From Dillenia suffruticosa (Eukaryota > Streptophyta > Magnoliopsida > Dilleniales > Dilleniaceae), in contig JAVTVX010000030.1 in assembly GCA_033439265.1 (NCBI GenBank), positions 5,969,774-6,033,773 of the forward strand: a DNA stretch of 64,000 nt, written 5' to 3'. Shown piece after piece: positions 11,940 through 21,595 of the stretch. Position numbers and translations under genes: made by a program. Position 1 is the first letter of the stretch. Each line of letters starts with the position of its first letter. Under the pieces are notes generated by a model, which saw only the letters and a program-made list of their open reading frames with translations, searched no databases and had not been told where the DNA came from.

Positions 11940-12344
11940 ATTGTTAGGAGGGATAAAATTTAAAATATTCAAAAAAAGAAAATAAGCCATTGGAACCAAC
12001 CGGGCTGGGCTGGTTCCATAGCTGCTAGAACCGACCAGGCTAGACCGATTCCAGTGACCGATGGAAACGGCATGCTAGTTCTGGGCCTGTGTCAACCCGG
12101 TTCCCAATCTTAGAAGGTGTCGAACCGGATCAGCCCGGTACTGTAGCCGGACTTGTTCATTCTCTGTTATTGTAGCCAAGGGCCAATTTCCGATCCGAGC
12201 TAAAACGTGTTAGTTGGGTCTATTTTCGAGCCAAAACCAGCCCATTTCCAACTCTAATTGCGTTGGGCTATCGTGGTTACGGAGAAAAGAGAGAAAATGT
12301 GGAGCGGGACAAAGGGATAGAAGATGGAGAATGACAAGGGACAT

Positions 12345-13865
12345 TGATAGGACTTAAATAAGTGTAATATTTGTGATTAATTTTGTATTATTTTTGAATA
12401 AATATTATACTAATATTTATATTTTGTGACATTTGATTTGGGATGAGATTTATTATGGAAAATGAAGAAAAATGAGCTAAATTAGAGTAATTTTACAAAG
12501 TATGAAAAATTGGACAGCAATACTCTTTCATTAACACGTTGGCATGTGGATTTCAAGAGACAAACAAGAGGTTTAGAAGATTTATTGTAGTAAAAATTTC
12601 CTTTCCCAGTTATACATTCAAGAGGAAGTTGGAATGGAATTGGAGATATTGAAAATTTTTATTCCATTCTTAATATTTAGAAAAAGGAATTTTTGAAAAT
12701 GTAAATTTCAGGTTTTTAGGAAATTTACTTTTTATTTTATTTTTATTTTCCTTTAGTAGTTAGTAGGGTTAGAAATATTTACTTTTCACAAATAGGAAAA
12801 ATTCTATTTTCTTTAGGGTTTTTACTCATATATATATATATATATATAAAAGTGTTTCATATTATTGGAGAGAACCTTGGGAGAGGCAGCAGCCATGCAG
12901 CCCCCTGGGGGCAGCAGCCATCCTAGCCGGCAGCCTTGAAAAAAAGAATATAATTCTCCATTTTTGCCTTGGAGGACACTTTTATTTGGAGGAAAAGGAG
13001 GCAGTCGAGAAACATTGTAACCCAACTTCTTCTTTCTATTTTTTTTTTATTTATTTTAGTGAGTCTTTCTTTTCATGTTTTGTTTTTAATTTAATTTCTA
13101 GTCGAAACGTTATTGAAATCTTGATTTTCAATAATTGTGAGATCTAAATGTGTTTATTCTTTCAACAATCATAGGTATTTATTTAATTCCTGTATTTCAT
13201 GGATCATGATTTTTTAGGGTTTATTGAATAGTGGCTAATATTTAATAGATTTAGAATAATCTATAACTAATTATAACGATAAATTCGTAATTGTTTGTTG
13301 ATTTTAATAAAGTGATAATTGGCATTCGTGTCATGAGAATGATATTCGTGTCATGGGATTAAATGATCTAATTTAAATGAACCCGATATATGTTTGTTAA
13401 TTAGAATTGAGTTTTTCTAAATCTTAATGCTGTTGAGACCTTCAATTCTAAGAGCTTCTCTAGGGTTGACTCTCGATTAGGGAAATAATTAATGAGTTTC
13501 TCTTAATTATCGACGAAATAAGGAGAGATTGGTCGTTGGGCGATTGTCGGCGACTATAACCAATTTATTTATGGTTATTGAAATCTTTAGATAGGTCAAT
13601 GATCAATCGTATGAAATCAAAGTGGAAATAATTCATTTGACTAGAATTTCTTTCATTGATATTTTCTCTTTTAATTGATAGTATTTAATTTTCTTATTTT
13701 AGTTAATTTTATTTGTTTTGTTAGTTTTAGATAATTTCTCAAATCCTCGTATTTTTTTTTCTTAAAAGAGATAAATCCGTCATTTCCTGTGGATTCGACC
13801 CTACTTGCCCTAGACTCGTCTTTTCAAAATAGATAATTTATTTTTGGTTGTTTAACGACACATCA
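12345..13865 (+). mobile_element. Solo LTR with perfect 5-bp target duplication
   Basis: It starts TGATAGGACTT and ends TTTAACGACACATCA, and is flanked by GACAT on both sides (12340-12344 and 13866-13870), so the ends are certain. It is about 1.52 kb and matches the solo LTR at 2787-4209. A TATA repeat (about 12829-12848) is followed some 40 bp later by a GC-rich stretch (GGCAGCAGCC, GCAGCCCCC, GGGGGCAGCAGCC) that looks like the start of the R region, so the transcription direction is +. No internal retrotransposon sequence remains. Confidence 0.92.
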
Positions 13866-13959
13866 GACATGAATGAGATTGTTTGGGCAAGGACTCTTAA
13901 AAAATTATTGCTTTTCAAGAATTCTTATTACAAATTATTTTGATTTTAACTCCCAATAA

Positions 13960-14380
13960 TTCTCTCTCCCTTTCTCCCGAATATTTCTCTCTTTTCATAA
14001 CTGCCCTTACTTTTTATCACATAATATGAATGAGTTGTAGGCAAAGAAACAACATATTTAGTGAATATTTAATGGAGTCATTCCTGACAAATATTAATAT
14101 CCATTTCATTTTTAAAATCCAATGGCCAACTAAATTGTACAAAATAAAAGTAAATAAATAAATAGTTTTTATGAATATTAATATTTATAATTTTTAAATC
14201 GTTATTTAATAATTATTATTTTTTATAAAATATGGTGATCATTAAATAATAATTTATGGTATCAAAATTTATAGATGTGGATATTTAGGAAGAATTTTGC
14301 TAAACTTTAATTTGTTTGATTGTTAGTTCCTTGTTTATGCCGATTTAATTTGTGCATGACTTCTCTAAGTATATAACTCA
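13960..14380 (+). repeat. Diverged direct repeat, copy 1
   Basis: This block matches 14960-15310. Shared elements in order are an AATATTTCTCT pyrimidine segment, a CACATAAT(A/T)TGA segment, a GGCAAAGAAACAACATATTTA-like segment, TTTAATGGAG, ATCCATTTCATTT, GCCAACT, and a TGATTGTTAG...GATTTGTG segment. The copies have diverged by many substitutions and gaps. No coding potential or terminal repeat is evident; the family is unknown to me. Confidence 0.65.
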
Positions 14381-14959
14381 CACGTGTCATTGATTGATAT
14401 ATTCTATAAATGAATAATCGATTTAGTAAAATATGATATTAAATCATTTAACCAATTCTGAGATTTAAAACTTGAAAATAAAAATGATTATATTGAGAGA
14501 ATCGTCCTTAAAATAAGAATCTGTATATTAATGATGGGAACCGAAAAAAAAAAATAAACAGCATATTCTTATAATATTTATAACACACATCCATGTGTAT
14601 TAAAAACTTAAATTAGCAAAAAAGAGCATTAGTAAATGCTCGAAGAGAGAGAGAGGCTTGCGAAGTCCGACAATTCTTGGGCTTCAAAGTTCAAACAAAT
14701 AGTAGCAGTAAATTTTCATCATTTTCAAAACTAGTACAAAAAATATTAGCATCTAAAGTTTTCATCACCTTAAATTATGAGAAAAAATCTTCTAACAAAT
14801 ACGAAATGCGAGTATTTACCAAAAAAAAAAGAGAGAAAAAGTATTTAACAATTATTTGTTTGTGAAAAATAACATTATTTTTCATTTAATCGTCTGCTTA
14901 GTAAAGTAAATAAACGTACTAAATAAATTATTTAGCATATAAATTATTAAATAAAACAT
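14381..14959. other. AT-rich spacer, no gene seen
   Basis: Sequence between the two repeat copies. It has a short GAGAGAGAGAGG run near 14645 and a lysine-rich chance frame (14677-14865) without any family resemblance. I see no gene, RNA or transposon end. Confidence 0.5.
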
Positions 14960-15144
14960 AATTGTCCATTACTCCCTATTCTTCCAAATATTTCTCTTAT
15001 CTGACAACTTCCTTTAATTTTTATTTCTCACATAATTTGATTGTGTTATAAGCAAACAAATGACATATTTAGCGTACATTTAATGGAGAGATCAGTAACA
15101 ATTATTGATATCCATTTCATTTGATATCCACCGCCAACTGAATT

Positions 15145-15179
<35 letters not shown>

Positions 15180-15310
15180 TTGTAGACGGGAGCCACTTGA
15201 CTTTGATTGTTGATTGTTGATTGTTATCGTGAGTCCCTCATTCATGTCGACTTGATTTGTGTTTGACATTTTTAAAATAATCAAAGTTATTTTAATCATC
15301 ACAAACACCA
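14960..15310 (+). repeat. Diverged direct repeat, copy 2 (with internal poly-A run)
   Basis: Partner of 13960-14380. It contains a run of about 30 A at 15147-15176 that is absent from copy 1, placed between the GCCAACTGAATTG segment and the GTTGATTGTTGATTGTT segment, so this run grew or was inserted after duplication. Confidence 0.6.
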
Positions 15311-15682
15311 ATTATTATTTTACAAACAGGGTGACGACACTCGCTATATTTTATGGGACGAGATAATAAAATTATTAGTGTTAATCGTTAAATAACGATC
15401 CAACTATGATCAAGTCACTGGCTGGAATACGGGCCGAGAAAAATTTTTCAAAATAAATAATATTTTAAAAAATTTTACATGTATTTTAAAAATTTTTACT
15501 CTTACTATTTTAATATACTCTATGGAAAAATACCCTAAAAAGCAAAAGCTTATATCCATTTAGTACTACTTCAGGTATATCTGGATTTGTGGACAAAGCA
15601 TATATAGTTATTAAGCCAAACTGGGTCATTAACCCGCCCTCCTGACTAGGTCACCGGATCATCGTTTCCTAAAAACTTAAAC

Positions 15683-16354
15683 TCATGGAGTACGGTAAAC
15701 AATAAAAGTAATAGAATGAGCTATGAAAGTAGTCAAAGGATGAAATCCATGTCGAAGGCTGGCTTGCCATACTCTTTCAACATCGAACATAGACTCACCA
15801 CACTCGTGCAAGTTCCAACCTTCCAAAGCATGCACAATTCCGGCTACTCTCCATGCACTCATCACCCTTCTTGGCAACCCATTCTGCAAAATTTTATATT
15901 TTTAGATTTATTTAGACAAAACCAAGAACTAAGGTGACTATCAGAGTGGGCTTGGATTGCTTCATTATTCTAAGTATATGGCTGGACTTGTTTTTGATAA
16001 TAGAGAACCTAAGCTGCTTAATTGAATTATTAGACTTCAACAGGAAAATAATATTCTTCTTGAGGTGAGGCCTTCAATACCCTAACTCGAGATCCGAAGA
16101 TTGGTTTTCTCAGCTCAAAACAAATAAATGTGATTCTAAAATAAAATGTTAAGTCCATGAAATTGATAAAAAGACTAACCTCACAAGAATCAAGATTCTC
16201 AAAGAGACATGGGAGTGATCATAGCGGGGGTATAGTGGTATGAACAATCCTTTCGCAATTCCTTGGGAGGGAGTTGAGAAAATGGAATGAATATTATTCC
16301 TCTAGGGGCTTTCAGTTGTTCTTCATCAGAAAATCCATCCCCAACTAACCATAT
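15683..16354 (-). pseudogene. CER1-like (aldehyde decarbonylase/wax) gene, 3' fragment, frameshifted
   Basis: Two minus-strand exons match the C-terminal WAX2 domain of the CER1/CER3 family, which makes very-long-chain alkanes for the cuticle at the endoplasmic reticulum. Exon 16354-16180 reads IWLVGDGFSDEEQLKAPRG, then IFIPFSQLPPKELRKDC and YHYTPAMITPMSL. Exon 15883-15683 reads NGLPRRVMSAWRVAGIVHAL, then EGWNLHECGESMFDVE and a HGFHPL end. The intron between them (16179-15884) has GT and AG ends. Near 16192 one base is missing relative to the family's SLENLDSCE wording, giving a stop and a frameshift. The family tryptophan before LPRR is glycine. No upstream exons (fatty-acid hydroxylase-like part) are found to the right, where a copia LTR starts at 16474. 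It is a truncated, broken copy. Confidence 0.82.
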
Positions 16355-16473
16355 CTGAAATACATATACAATACAACAACCATATTAATTTTTCAGGGGC
16401 CTTGTTTGAATTTAATATTTCTTTCTTTCCAAATCTCATTCTGACAAAAAAAGAATCATTTCAAATTGCAAAT

Positions 16474-16893
16474 TGTTGAAAAATGGATGAATTAACGAGG
16501 GTCTAAAAGGTGGTCCTTCCTAGTAAGTGTTGGGTTGGGTTCCTCCCATGCGAAGAGATCCCAATATGAGTTTGGGCCATATCATGTGTGTTTAATGGAT
16601 AAAGAAGATAGAGACGTGTGTGTAGAATGTAATCCTAGAAGGTGAAAAGTGTGATTCTTATCTAAAAGAGACAGAGAGTCACCCTTGTACTGTGAGAATG
16701 GAAAACGTTAGAGAGAGGGCGAGAAAGAAAGTGAGAAGAAAGAAAGAGAGATGTTGAGCTCTTTGTACCTCATTTATTTCTTTCTTTCTTAGTAAAATTT
16801 TTTCCTCTCCGTCTTTTTATGTGTTGTTGTAATGTTTCTCCTGACTCATTGTATTGCGACGAATTTCAATAACCCAAGTGAAGAATCCCAATA
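16474..16893 (+). repeat. 5' LTR of a Ty1/copia element
   Basis: It begins TGTTGAAAAATGG and ends CCCAATA directly before a tRNA-Met-type primer site. The purine-rich GAGAGA/AAGAAAG zone near 16690-16760 and a polyadenylation-like region near 16790 suit a copia LTR of about 420 bp. The last base pair has changed from the expected CA to TA. The start is set by the TGTTG motif and is approximate. Confidence 0.65.
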
Positions 16894-16895
16894 AG

Positions 16896-16907
16896 TGGTA
16901 TCAAAGT
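16896..16907 (+). other. Primer binding site of the copia element, tRNA-iMet type
   Basis: TGGTATCAAAGT lies two bases inside the LTR end, close to the TGGTATCAGAGC primer site complementary to initiator tRNA-Met. Confidence 0.7.
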
Positions 16908-17074
16908 TGGAGTTAAAGGCGGCTTTGCACAACTTTTTTAGTTCGTGCAAAGAGCTCCTTTTGAGGTATTCAGGATGTTCTAGAGGGAGTGAGGACAAGT
17001 CGAGGAAAGATCGAGATTCTACAAGTCGAGACAATTGTTTGGTGGATTGTTCATCAGATTTCGATGCCAAAGGA

Positions 17075-19471
17075 TGTAATACCAATTTTGAAAAGTCAAA
17101 AAAAAAAATTAATTAAGTGGGAAAAGTCACTTTCCCAATTTCACACTCTCTCTCATCTCTCGCCCTCAATCTCTCCCTCTCTGTTTCTCTCATTCTCTCC
17201 CTCTCCCGATTTTCTCTCTCTCACGAATTCTCTCTCCCTCTCACTGTCACTCTCCCTCTCTGTTTCTCTTGCTCCCAATCTCTCCACCATCTCTCTCTCT
17301 CTCCCGCTCGCGTGCAACTGCCTCTTCTTCTCTCCCGCGAGCGCGATAGCACTCTGTCTCCCTCGCCTATTCGCGTGCGGCGCTGCCCTCTGTCAAGAAC
17401 CTTGCTGCAATCCCAGTTAAGGACCCAACTCGGCAGTCATCATTAGGCCCTCGAAAACCCTAAGCACCGCATAGGTAAGGATGACAGTTCTGAGTAAATA
17501 CTTCAGGATTTTTGAGTGTCCTTAGTAGCTAGGTTTAATTGCTGACGTTTGTTTCAAATTGGAATGTTACAGGTTTTGAACCGAAATGAATGGTGCAGGA
17601 AGCTAGGTCCGTGAAATGTGAGAAACCCTAGGTAAGGGAATTTCTATGTGCCTTCAATAATAGATCAAATGTAGGCTGTTTAAGATGAGAGAATGTGTTA
17701 GGCTTTATGATTTGTATCGAAATGTTACCCAAAATTAAGGTTTGTTGTGATTAATTGATGTTCCCTATTTTGTTAAGAATGAAAATTTAAGGGAAATTGG
17801 AATGTAAAATAGTATGCGAAGTAAATGATGATAAATTGGTAAAATGAGCACAAGAACAAGAAAACGTTAGAAATTGGGGTTTAAATAAAATTAGGAAAGT
17901 TTGTGAACCCTTGAATTTAGAGGAGAAATGACTTGAGAATTGTTATTGTTGTTTTAGGACAATCCATTAGAGCTTGAAAGGAGATTTCTCCAGTATTGAT
18001 AGGGTGTAGGGAGTAGATACCCTCCTTAGAGGTGAGTGGATGGTCTGTTGTGTTATAAATGAGCAAATGAGTTTAAAATTGTTTTATAAATGATTTTGTA
18101 AGATTTTTCATGTTTTATATCAATTGTTTTGTGATCGTGGGATGTCCGGATTGGATTGTGAAGCATGAATACATCCATTGTATTTATAAATGCATATGTG
18201 CCACGTGTGATTTGATGTTGCTCTATAAATTGCTATGACATGAAATTGATGATTGTTTGCTAGAAATTATGGTACATGACTTGAGAAATGACATATTTGA
18301 GAAATGCATGGTGCTAGTAGTTAATGGCTATAGTCATTCTCTCCACGAAGCGACCCGACAGGGTGGCGTGGTTGGGGTTTTATTGCGAGAGAGGTATACG
18401 CGACCTCTGCTCTGCCACGTCGGACTATCCGGATTGCACCCCGGGGAGGTCTGAGCCAACGCTAGGGAAGGGGGTAGTGTTTGTGATACTGAAATGGAAA
18501 ACTCCTTTGCGGGCTTCCGTCTTGGTTCGGCCAAACGCAGGACGGAAGTGATTTCGATGGGACCCTTGTGATTTTCTGAAAGAATACTTGATGTGGATGC
18601 ATACTTTGCGAATTATCTGATTTATTGAAAAATGTTTCGATATATATGAAATGTTGTTTGACATATACTTTGACACTCCTACATTCACCTCTTATTTATC
18701 ACACAATTATACCATTGCACTCCACTCACTGAGTATGTCCCAATACTCACCCCTTCCTTTAATATTTTTCAGAGAAAGTTTAGATTTGCTACAGAAATTG
18801 GAGCTGGGGAAGATTTATTTCGCTGACTTGTATAGGTACATAGAAATGCAAGTTCATTTTGGTTGATTTTGAAGTCCATGGAATGAAAGACTTGTATAAT
18901 TCTTTTGGTATGGATTAAATTAATACTTGTTTAATATATAAGAGCAAGTATTGATGGAATCCTTACATGGTTTGTACGGAACTTGTTCATTTTCTTTTAA
19001 ACTCTCATATGGGACATTTGGATTGAAATTCTGATTTTCGATACTTTCTTTTGGATTTGTGAAGTTCTGTACATCTCATACCGTTTGGATTTTACTGACG
19101 TTAGCTCGTTTCTTTATGCAAGTGTTAGTTAAATCCTGTGATTATGATTTGAGATTTCTTTGTTTTAAATGTTTTAATTGTGCTGAGAATTCTGAAATGG
19201 CTGGGATTGTCAATTTTTGCACGTATGCATGTACAGGAACCCCCGCCCCATTTGCGTGTCGATGCATGCTCGTGTATACAGGGATGGACCGGATGGGTCC
19301 TTTATATGTATATTGTCATATGATTTTTTCCATTTCTGATGGAGTGTGTATTGGATGAGTTTTGAACTGATTTGTAGCCTTGCGGAGACCCGGTATAAGG
19401 GGAGGTTCTGCCCGTGTACCGAGACAACGCGGCGGCTGTTGCGTGGTCGATCCAAGAATCGGGGCGTAACA
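17075..19471 (+). repeat. 5' LTR of the plus-strand gypsy element
   Basis: It starts TGTAATACC and ends GGGGCGTAACA just before the PBS, 2,397 bp. A pyrimidine-rich CTCTC tract (about 17140-17340) follows within 100 bp of the start. Compared with the 3' LTR it has an extra piece of about 265 bp (17940-18205) and another of about 25 bp near 18747. Confidence 0.88.
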
Positions 19472-19478
19472 GCTTTAT

Positions 19479-19492
19479 TGGTATCAGAGCGC
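19479..19492 (+). other. Primer binding site, tRNA-iMet type
   Basis: TGGTATCAGAGCGC lies seven bases inside the LTR and matches the standard initiator tRNA-Met primer site. Confidence 0.9.
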
Positions 19493-19728
19493 CAGGTTTC
19501 ACGATTTTAAAAGTTTGATGGTTTTAGATATAATTTCAAATGTTTCCAAATATCCCGAAAGTTTTCTAAAAACTTTAAAATGTTAGGTTTTCGAAAAAGG
19601 TTTTCGGAGAATGTACAAAGTCTTCCATGGATTTCTTAGGAAATTAGGAACATTCTTTTTAGGGGGTTAAGTATTAGCATTCGCTTAACCGTTTGACTTA
19701 ATTGTAACTTCTTATTGTGTAGATCACT

Positions 19729-21098
19729 ATGCCTCCACGAAAGAGAATGAGGAATGTGAACGAGATTCCTCCATCGGAGCATGAGGATGAGTCGTCCTTG
19801 CATGCTCTTCCTCCTTCTGTGCCTACACACCCGGCTCCTCCTACCAGGATTTCGGCTCCTCCTATTGCTGCTCTTCAGCAAGTAATGGAGTGGTGGAGCA
19901 CCTTCGGAGCGCAGTACCAAGCTCTACATGCGAATTCAGCTCCTCCACCGACCACTCCTTCAGTACCGGTTGCTACTCCTAGTACCCCACTAGCGCCTCC
20001 TCCTCCGGTTGTCACAACAACCGATCGCCCTATTGTGGAGTTATCTAAGTTGATAAAGGAGGCAAGGCAATTAGGATGTGAGACATTCGCGGGTACTTCT
20101 GATACTTCAGTGGCCAAGGAATGGATTGGCCGAATTCAAGAGACCGTCTCCGACATGAGATTAAGCGATGAGATGAAATTATGGGTGGCGGTGAAACTGT
20201 TAGATAAAGGTGCAAGGACATGGTGGGAGAATGTGAAGGGAAGGGCTCCTCTTCCTTCTAATTGGACAGAATTTCTTTGGGCCTTCGAGGAGAAATACGA
20301 TACCCAATTCTATCGAGATCAAAAAAGAGAGGATTTTTTTCAAATTAGCTCAAGGAAACAAGACAGTATCTGAGTACGAGACAGAACTGAGAGAGCTTGT
20401 TAATTATGTTCCGGAGTTTGTAAACTCTGAGAAGTCTCTAAGTTCAAAGTTCGAGTCAGGACTAAATTTGAATATCAGAGAGAAAATGCCCATCACCAAG
20501 GGGCATACTTTCTAAGACATTCTAGACTTGGCCATGAGAGCCGAGAAAGTGGTGATGGAGAAAAACAAAGTCAGAGAACATCATGGGAAAGGAAAAAGGC
20601 CTAGTGGCTCCGGTTCAAGTCAAGGTTTTAAAAGAAGTCGAGGCATGGGCTCTTATAGCGGTGGATCTTTTTCAAGATCGGTTGGCTTTCCTTCGAGGCA
20701 ATCTACTTTTAGGTTTAGTGCTCCCAGCAAAACTGTTGGTATGGGAGTAGGGTCCATGGGTGGCAGAGGAGAAACTTGCCCAAATTGCAAGGGACGTCAT
20801 CCGGGTCCACGTGTGGAACCCAAAAAATGCTACCATTGTGGGAAGGAGGGTCACATTCGGCACTCTTGTCCGAAGTTAAATGTAGAAGGGTAAGGAAGCC
20901 GACAAGTTAGAGGTCCCTCGAGTGGTTCTAGAAGAGATCTGACGATTGCTCCTACACCTTCCACTAGCAATGCACCGAGGACGGGCACGGGAAGTAATAC
21001 TGTAGCTGTCCCCACACAATGCCCTCAACCTAGAACTCAGACCCGAATCTATGCCATGACAAATGAAGAGGCCCAAGTTAATCCTGATGTAGTCATAG
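19729..21098 (+). pseudogene. Gag of the plus-strand gypsy element
   Basis: It starts MPPRKRMRN, has a proline-rich stretch, then the retrotransposon Gag domain from about residue 100: LIKEARQLGCETFAGTSD, AKEWIGRIQETVSDM, LLDKGARTWWENVKG, then EFLWAFEEKYDTQFYRDQK. A shift in the T-run near 20335 breaks the frame; it continues as a TVSEYETELRELVNYVPEF segment, a stop near 20513, then AMRAEKVVMEK. A CCHC knuckle follows, CYHCGKEGHIRHSC (C-x2-C-x4-H-x4-C), near 20828. A stop at 20891 interrupts, but the same frame continues to RTQTRIYAMTNEEAQVNP and DVVIG, where an intron-like insert begins. Gag would build the particle and bind RNA. This copy is broken. Confidence 0.85.
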
Positions 21099-21230
21099 GT
21101 AAATCTCTATTAAATTTTAAGTTTTGAAATTGAAAATATGACATAAATGGTTTATGGTATAATTTGATAGTTGTGATCATGGCTTAAAAAATGTGGATGA
21201 TATGACTTTGTTTATGGTTTATAATTATAG
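21099..21230 (+). other. Intron-like insert at the gag-protease boundary
   Basis: A 132-bp AT-rich stretch begins GTAAATCTC and ends ATAATTATAG. Removing it joins ...DVVIG to TMKIFYVDAHVLID in frame (phase 1, within the glycine codon). Read through, the frame gives KSLLNFKF and a stop. The minus-strand relative carries an insert at the same codon (52753-52958). I infer a spliceosomal intron; see findings. Confidence 0.7.
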
Positions 21231-21592
21231 GTACAATGAAAATTTTTTATGTTGATGCACATGTGCTCATAGATACCGAGTCTAATCATTCCTTTGTGAG
21301 TTCGGGGTTTGCCAGGCATTCTGATAATCTTTTAGTTCCACTTGTTGAGGAATTATTAGTTATCACACCTTTGGGAGAACATTTAATCAGAGATACAGTG
21401 TATAAGTCTTGTGAGGTAAAAATCGGAAAAGTAACTCTCGAGGCGGATTTGATTCCGTTGGAAATGAAAGATTTTGACGCCATTCTAGGTATGGATTGGC
21501 TGTATCTTCACCGAGATTCCGTGAATTACTTCACTAAGGAAGTGGAATTCCGAAGGCCAGGACATCCCTTGCTTGTATTCGCCGGAGAATGA
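21231..21592 (+). pseudogene. Aspartic protease of the plus-strand gypsy element
   Basis: It reads YVDAHVLIDTESNHSFVSSG at the active site, where the family has (D)(T/S)GA(T/S)HSF; the glycine after D-T is glutamate here, which should kill or weaken catalysis. Later ITPLGEHLIRDTVYKSCEV, ADLIPLEMKDFDAILGMDWL and the FRRPGHPL end match the gypsy protease and its linker to reverse transcriptase. It would cut the Gag-Pol polyprotein. The frame from 21236 is open to the stop at 21590. The piece before 21236 comes from the join across the intron-like insert. Confidence 0.85.
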
Positions 21593-21595
21593 CGA

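Larger units (their letters stand above)
6859..12256 (-). mobile_element. hAT transposon (Ac-like), inactive, with nested CACTA element
   Basis: The left end reads TAGAGTTGGGACTAATCCGG and the right end, read inward, TAGAGTTGGAAATGGGC, so the terminal inverted repeat is TAGAGTTGG plus partial similarity. The flanking 8 bp are ATTGTACT (6851-6858) and ATTGCGTT (12257-12264); they differ at three positions, all transitions, as expected for an old 8-bp hAT target duplication. Subterminal regions on both sides are rich in CCGGTT/GGGCCGG motifs, as in many plant hATs. The minus strand carries a decayed transposase (8900-7255). A CACTA element sits in its 5' non-coding part (9580-11939). Without that insert the element would be about 3.0 kb. 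Confidence 0.85.

Noticed and set aside
17117-17446. Serine/leucine-rich open frames at the start of the gypsy LTR
   Set aside because: They are produced by the CTCTC tract, recur in the 3' LTR at 23689-24053, and have no domain.
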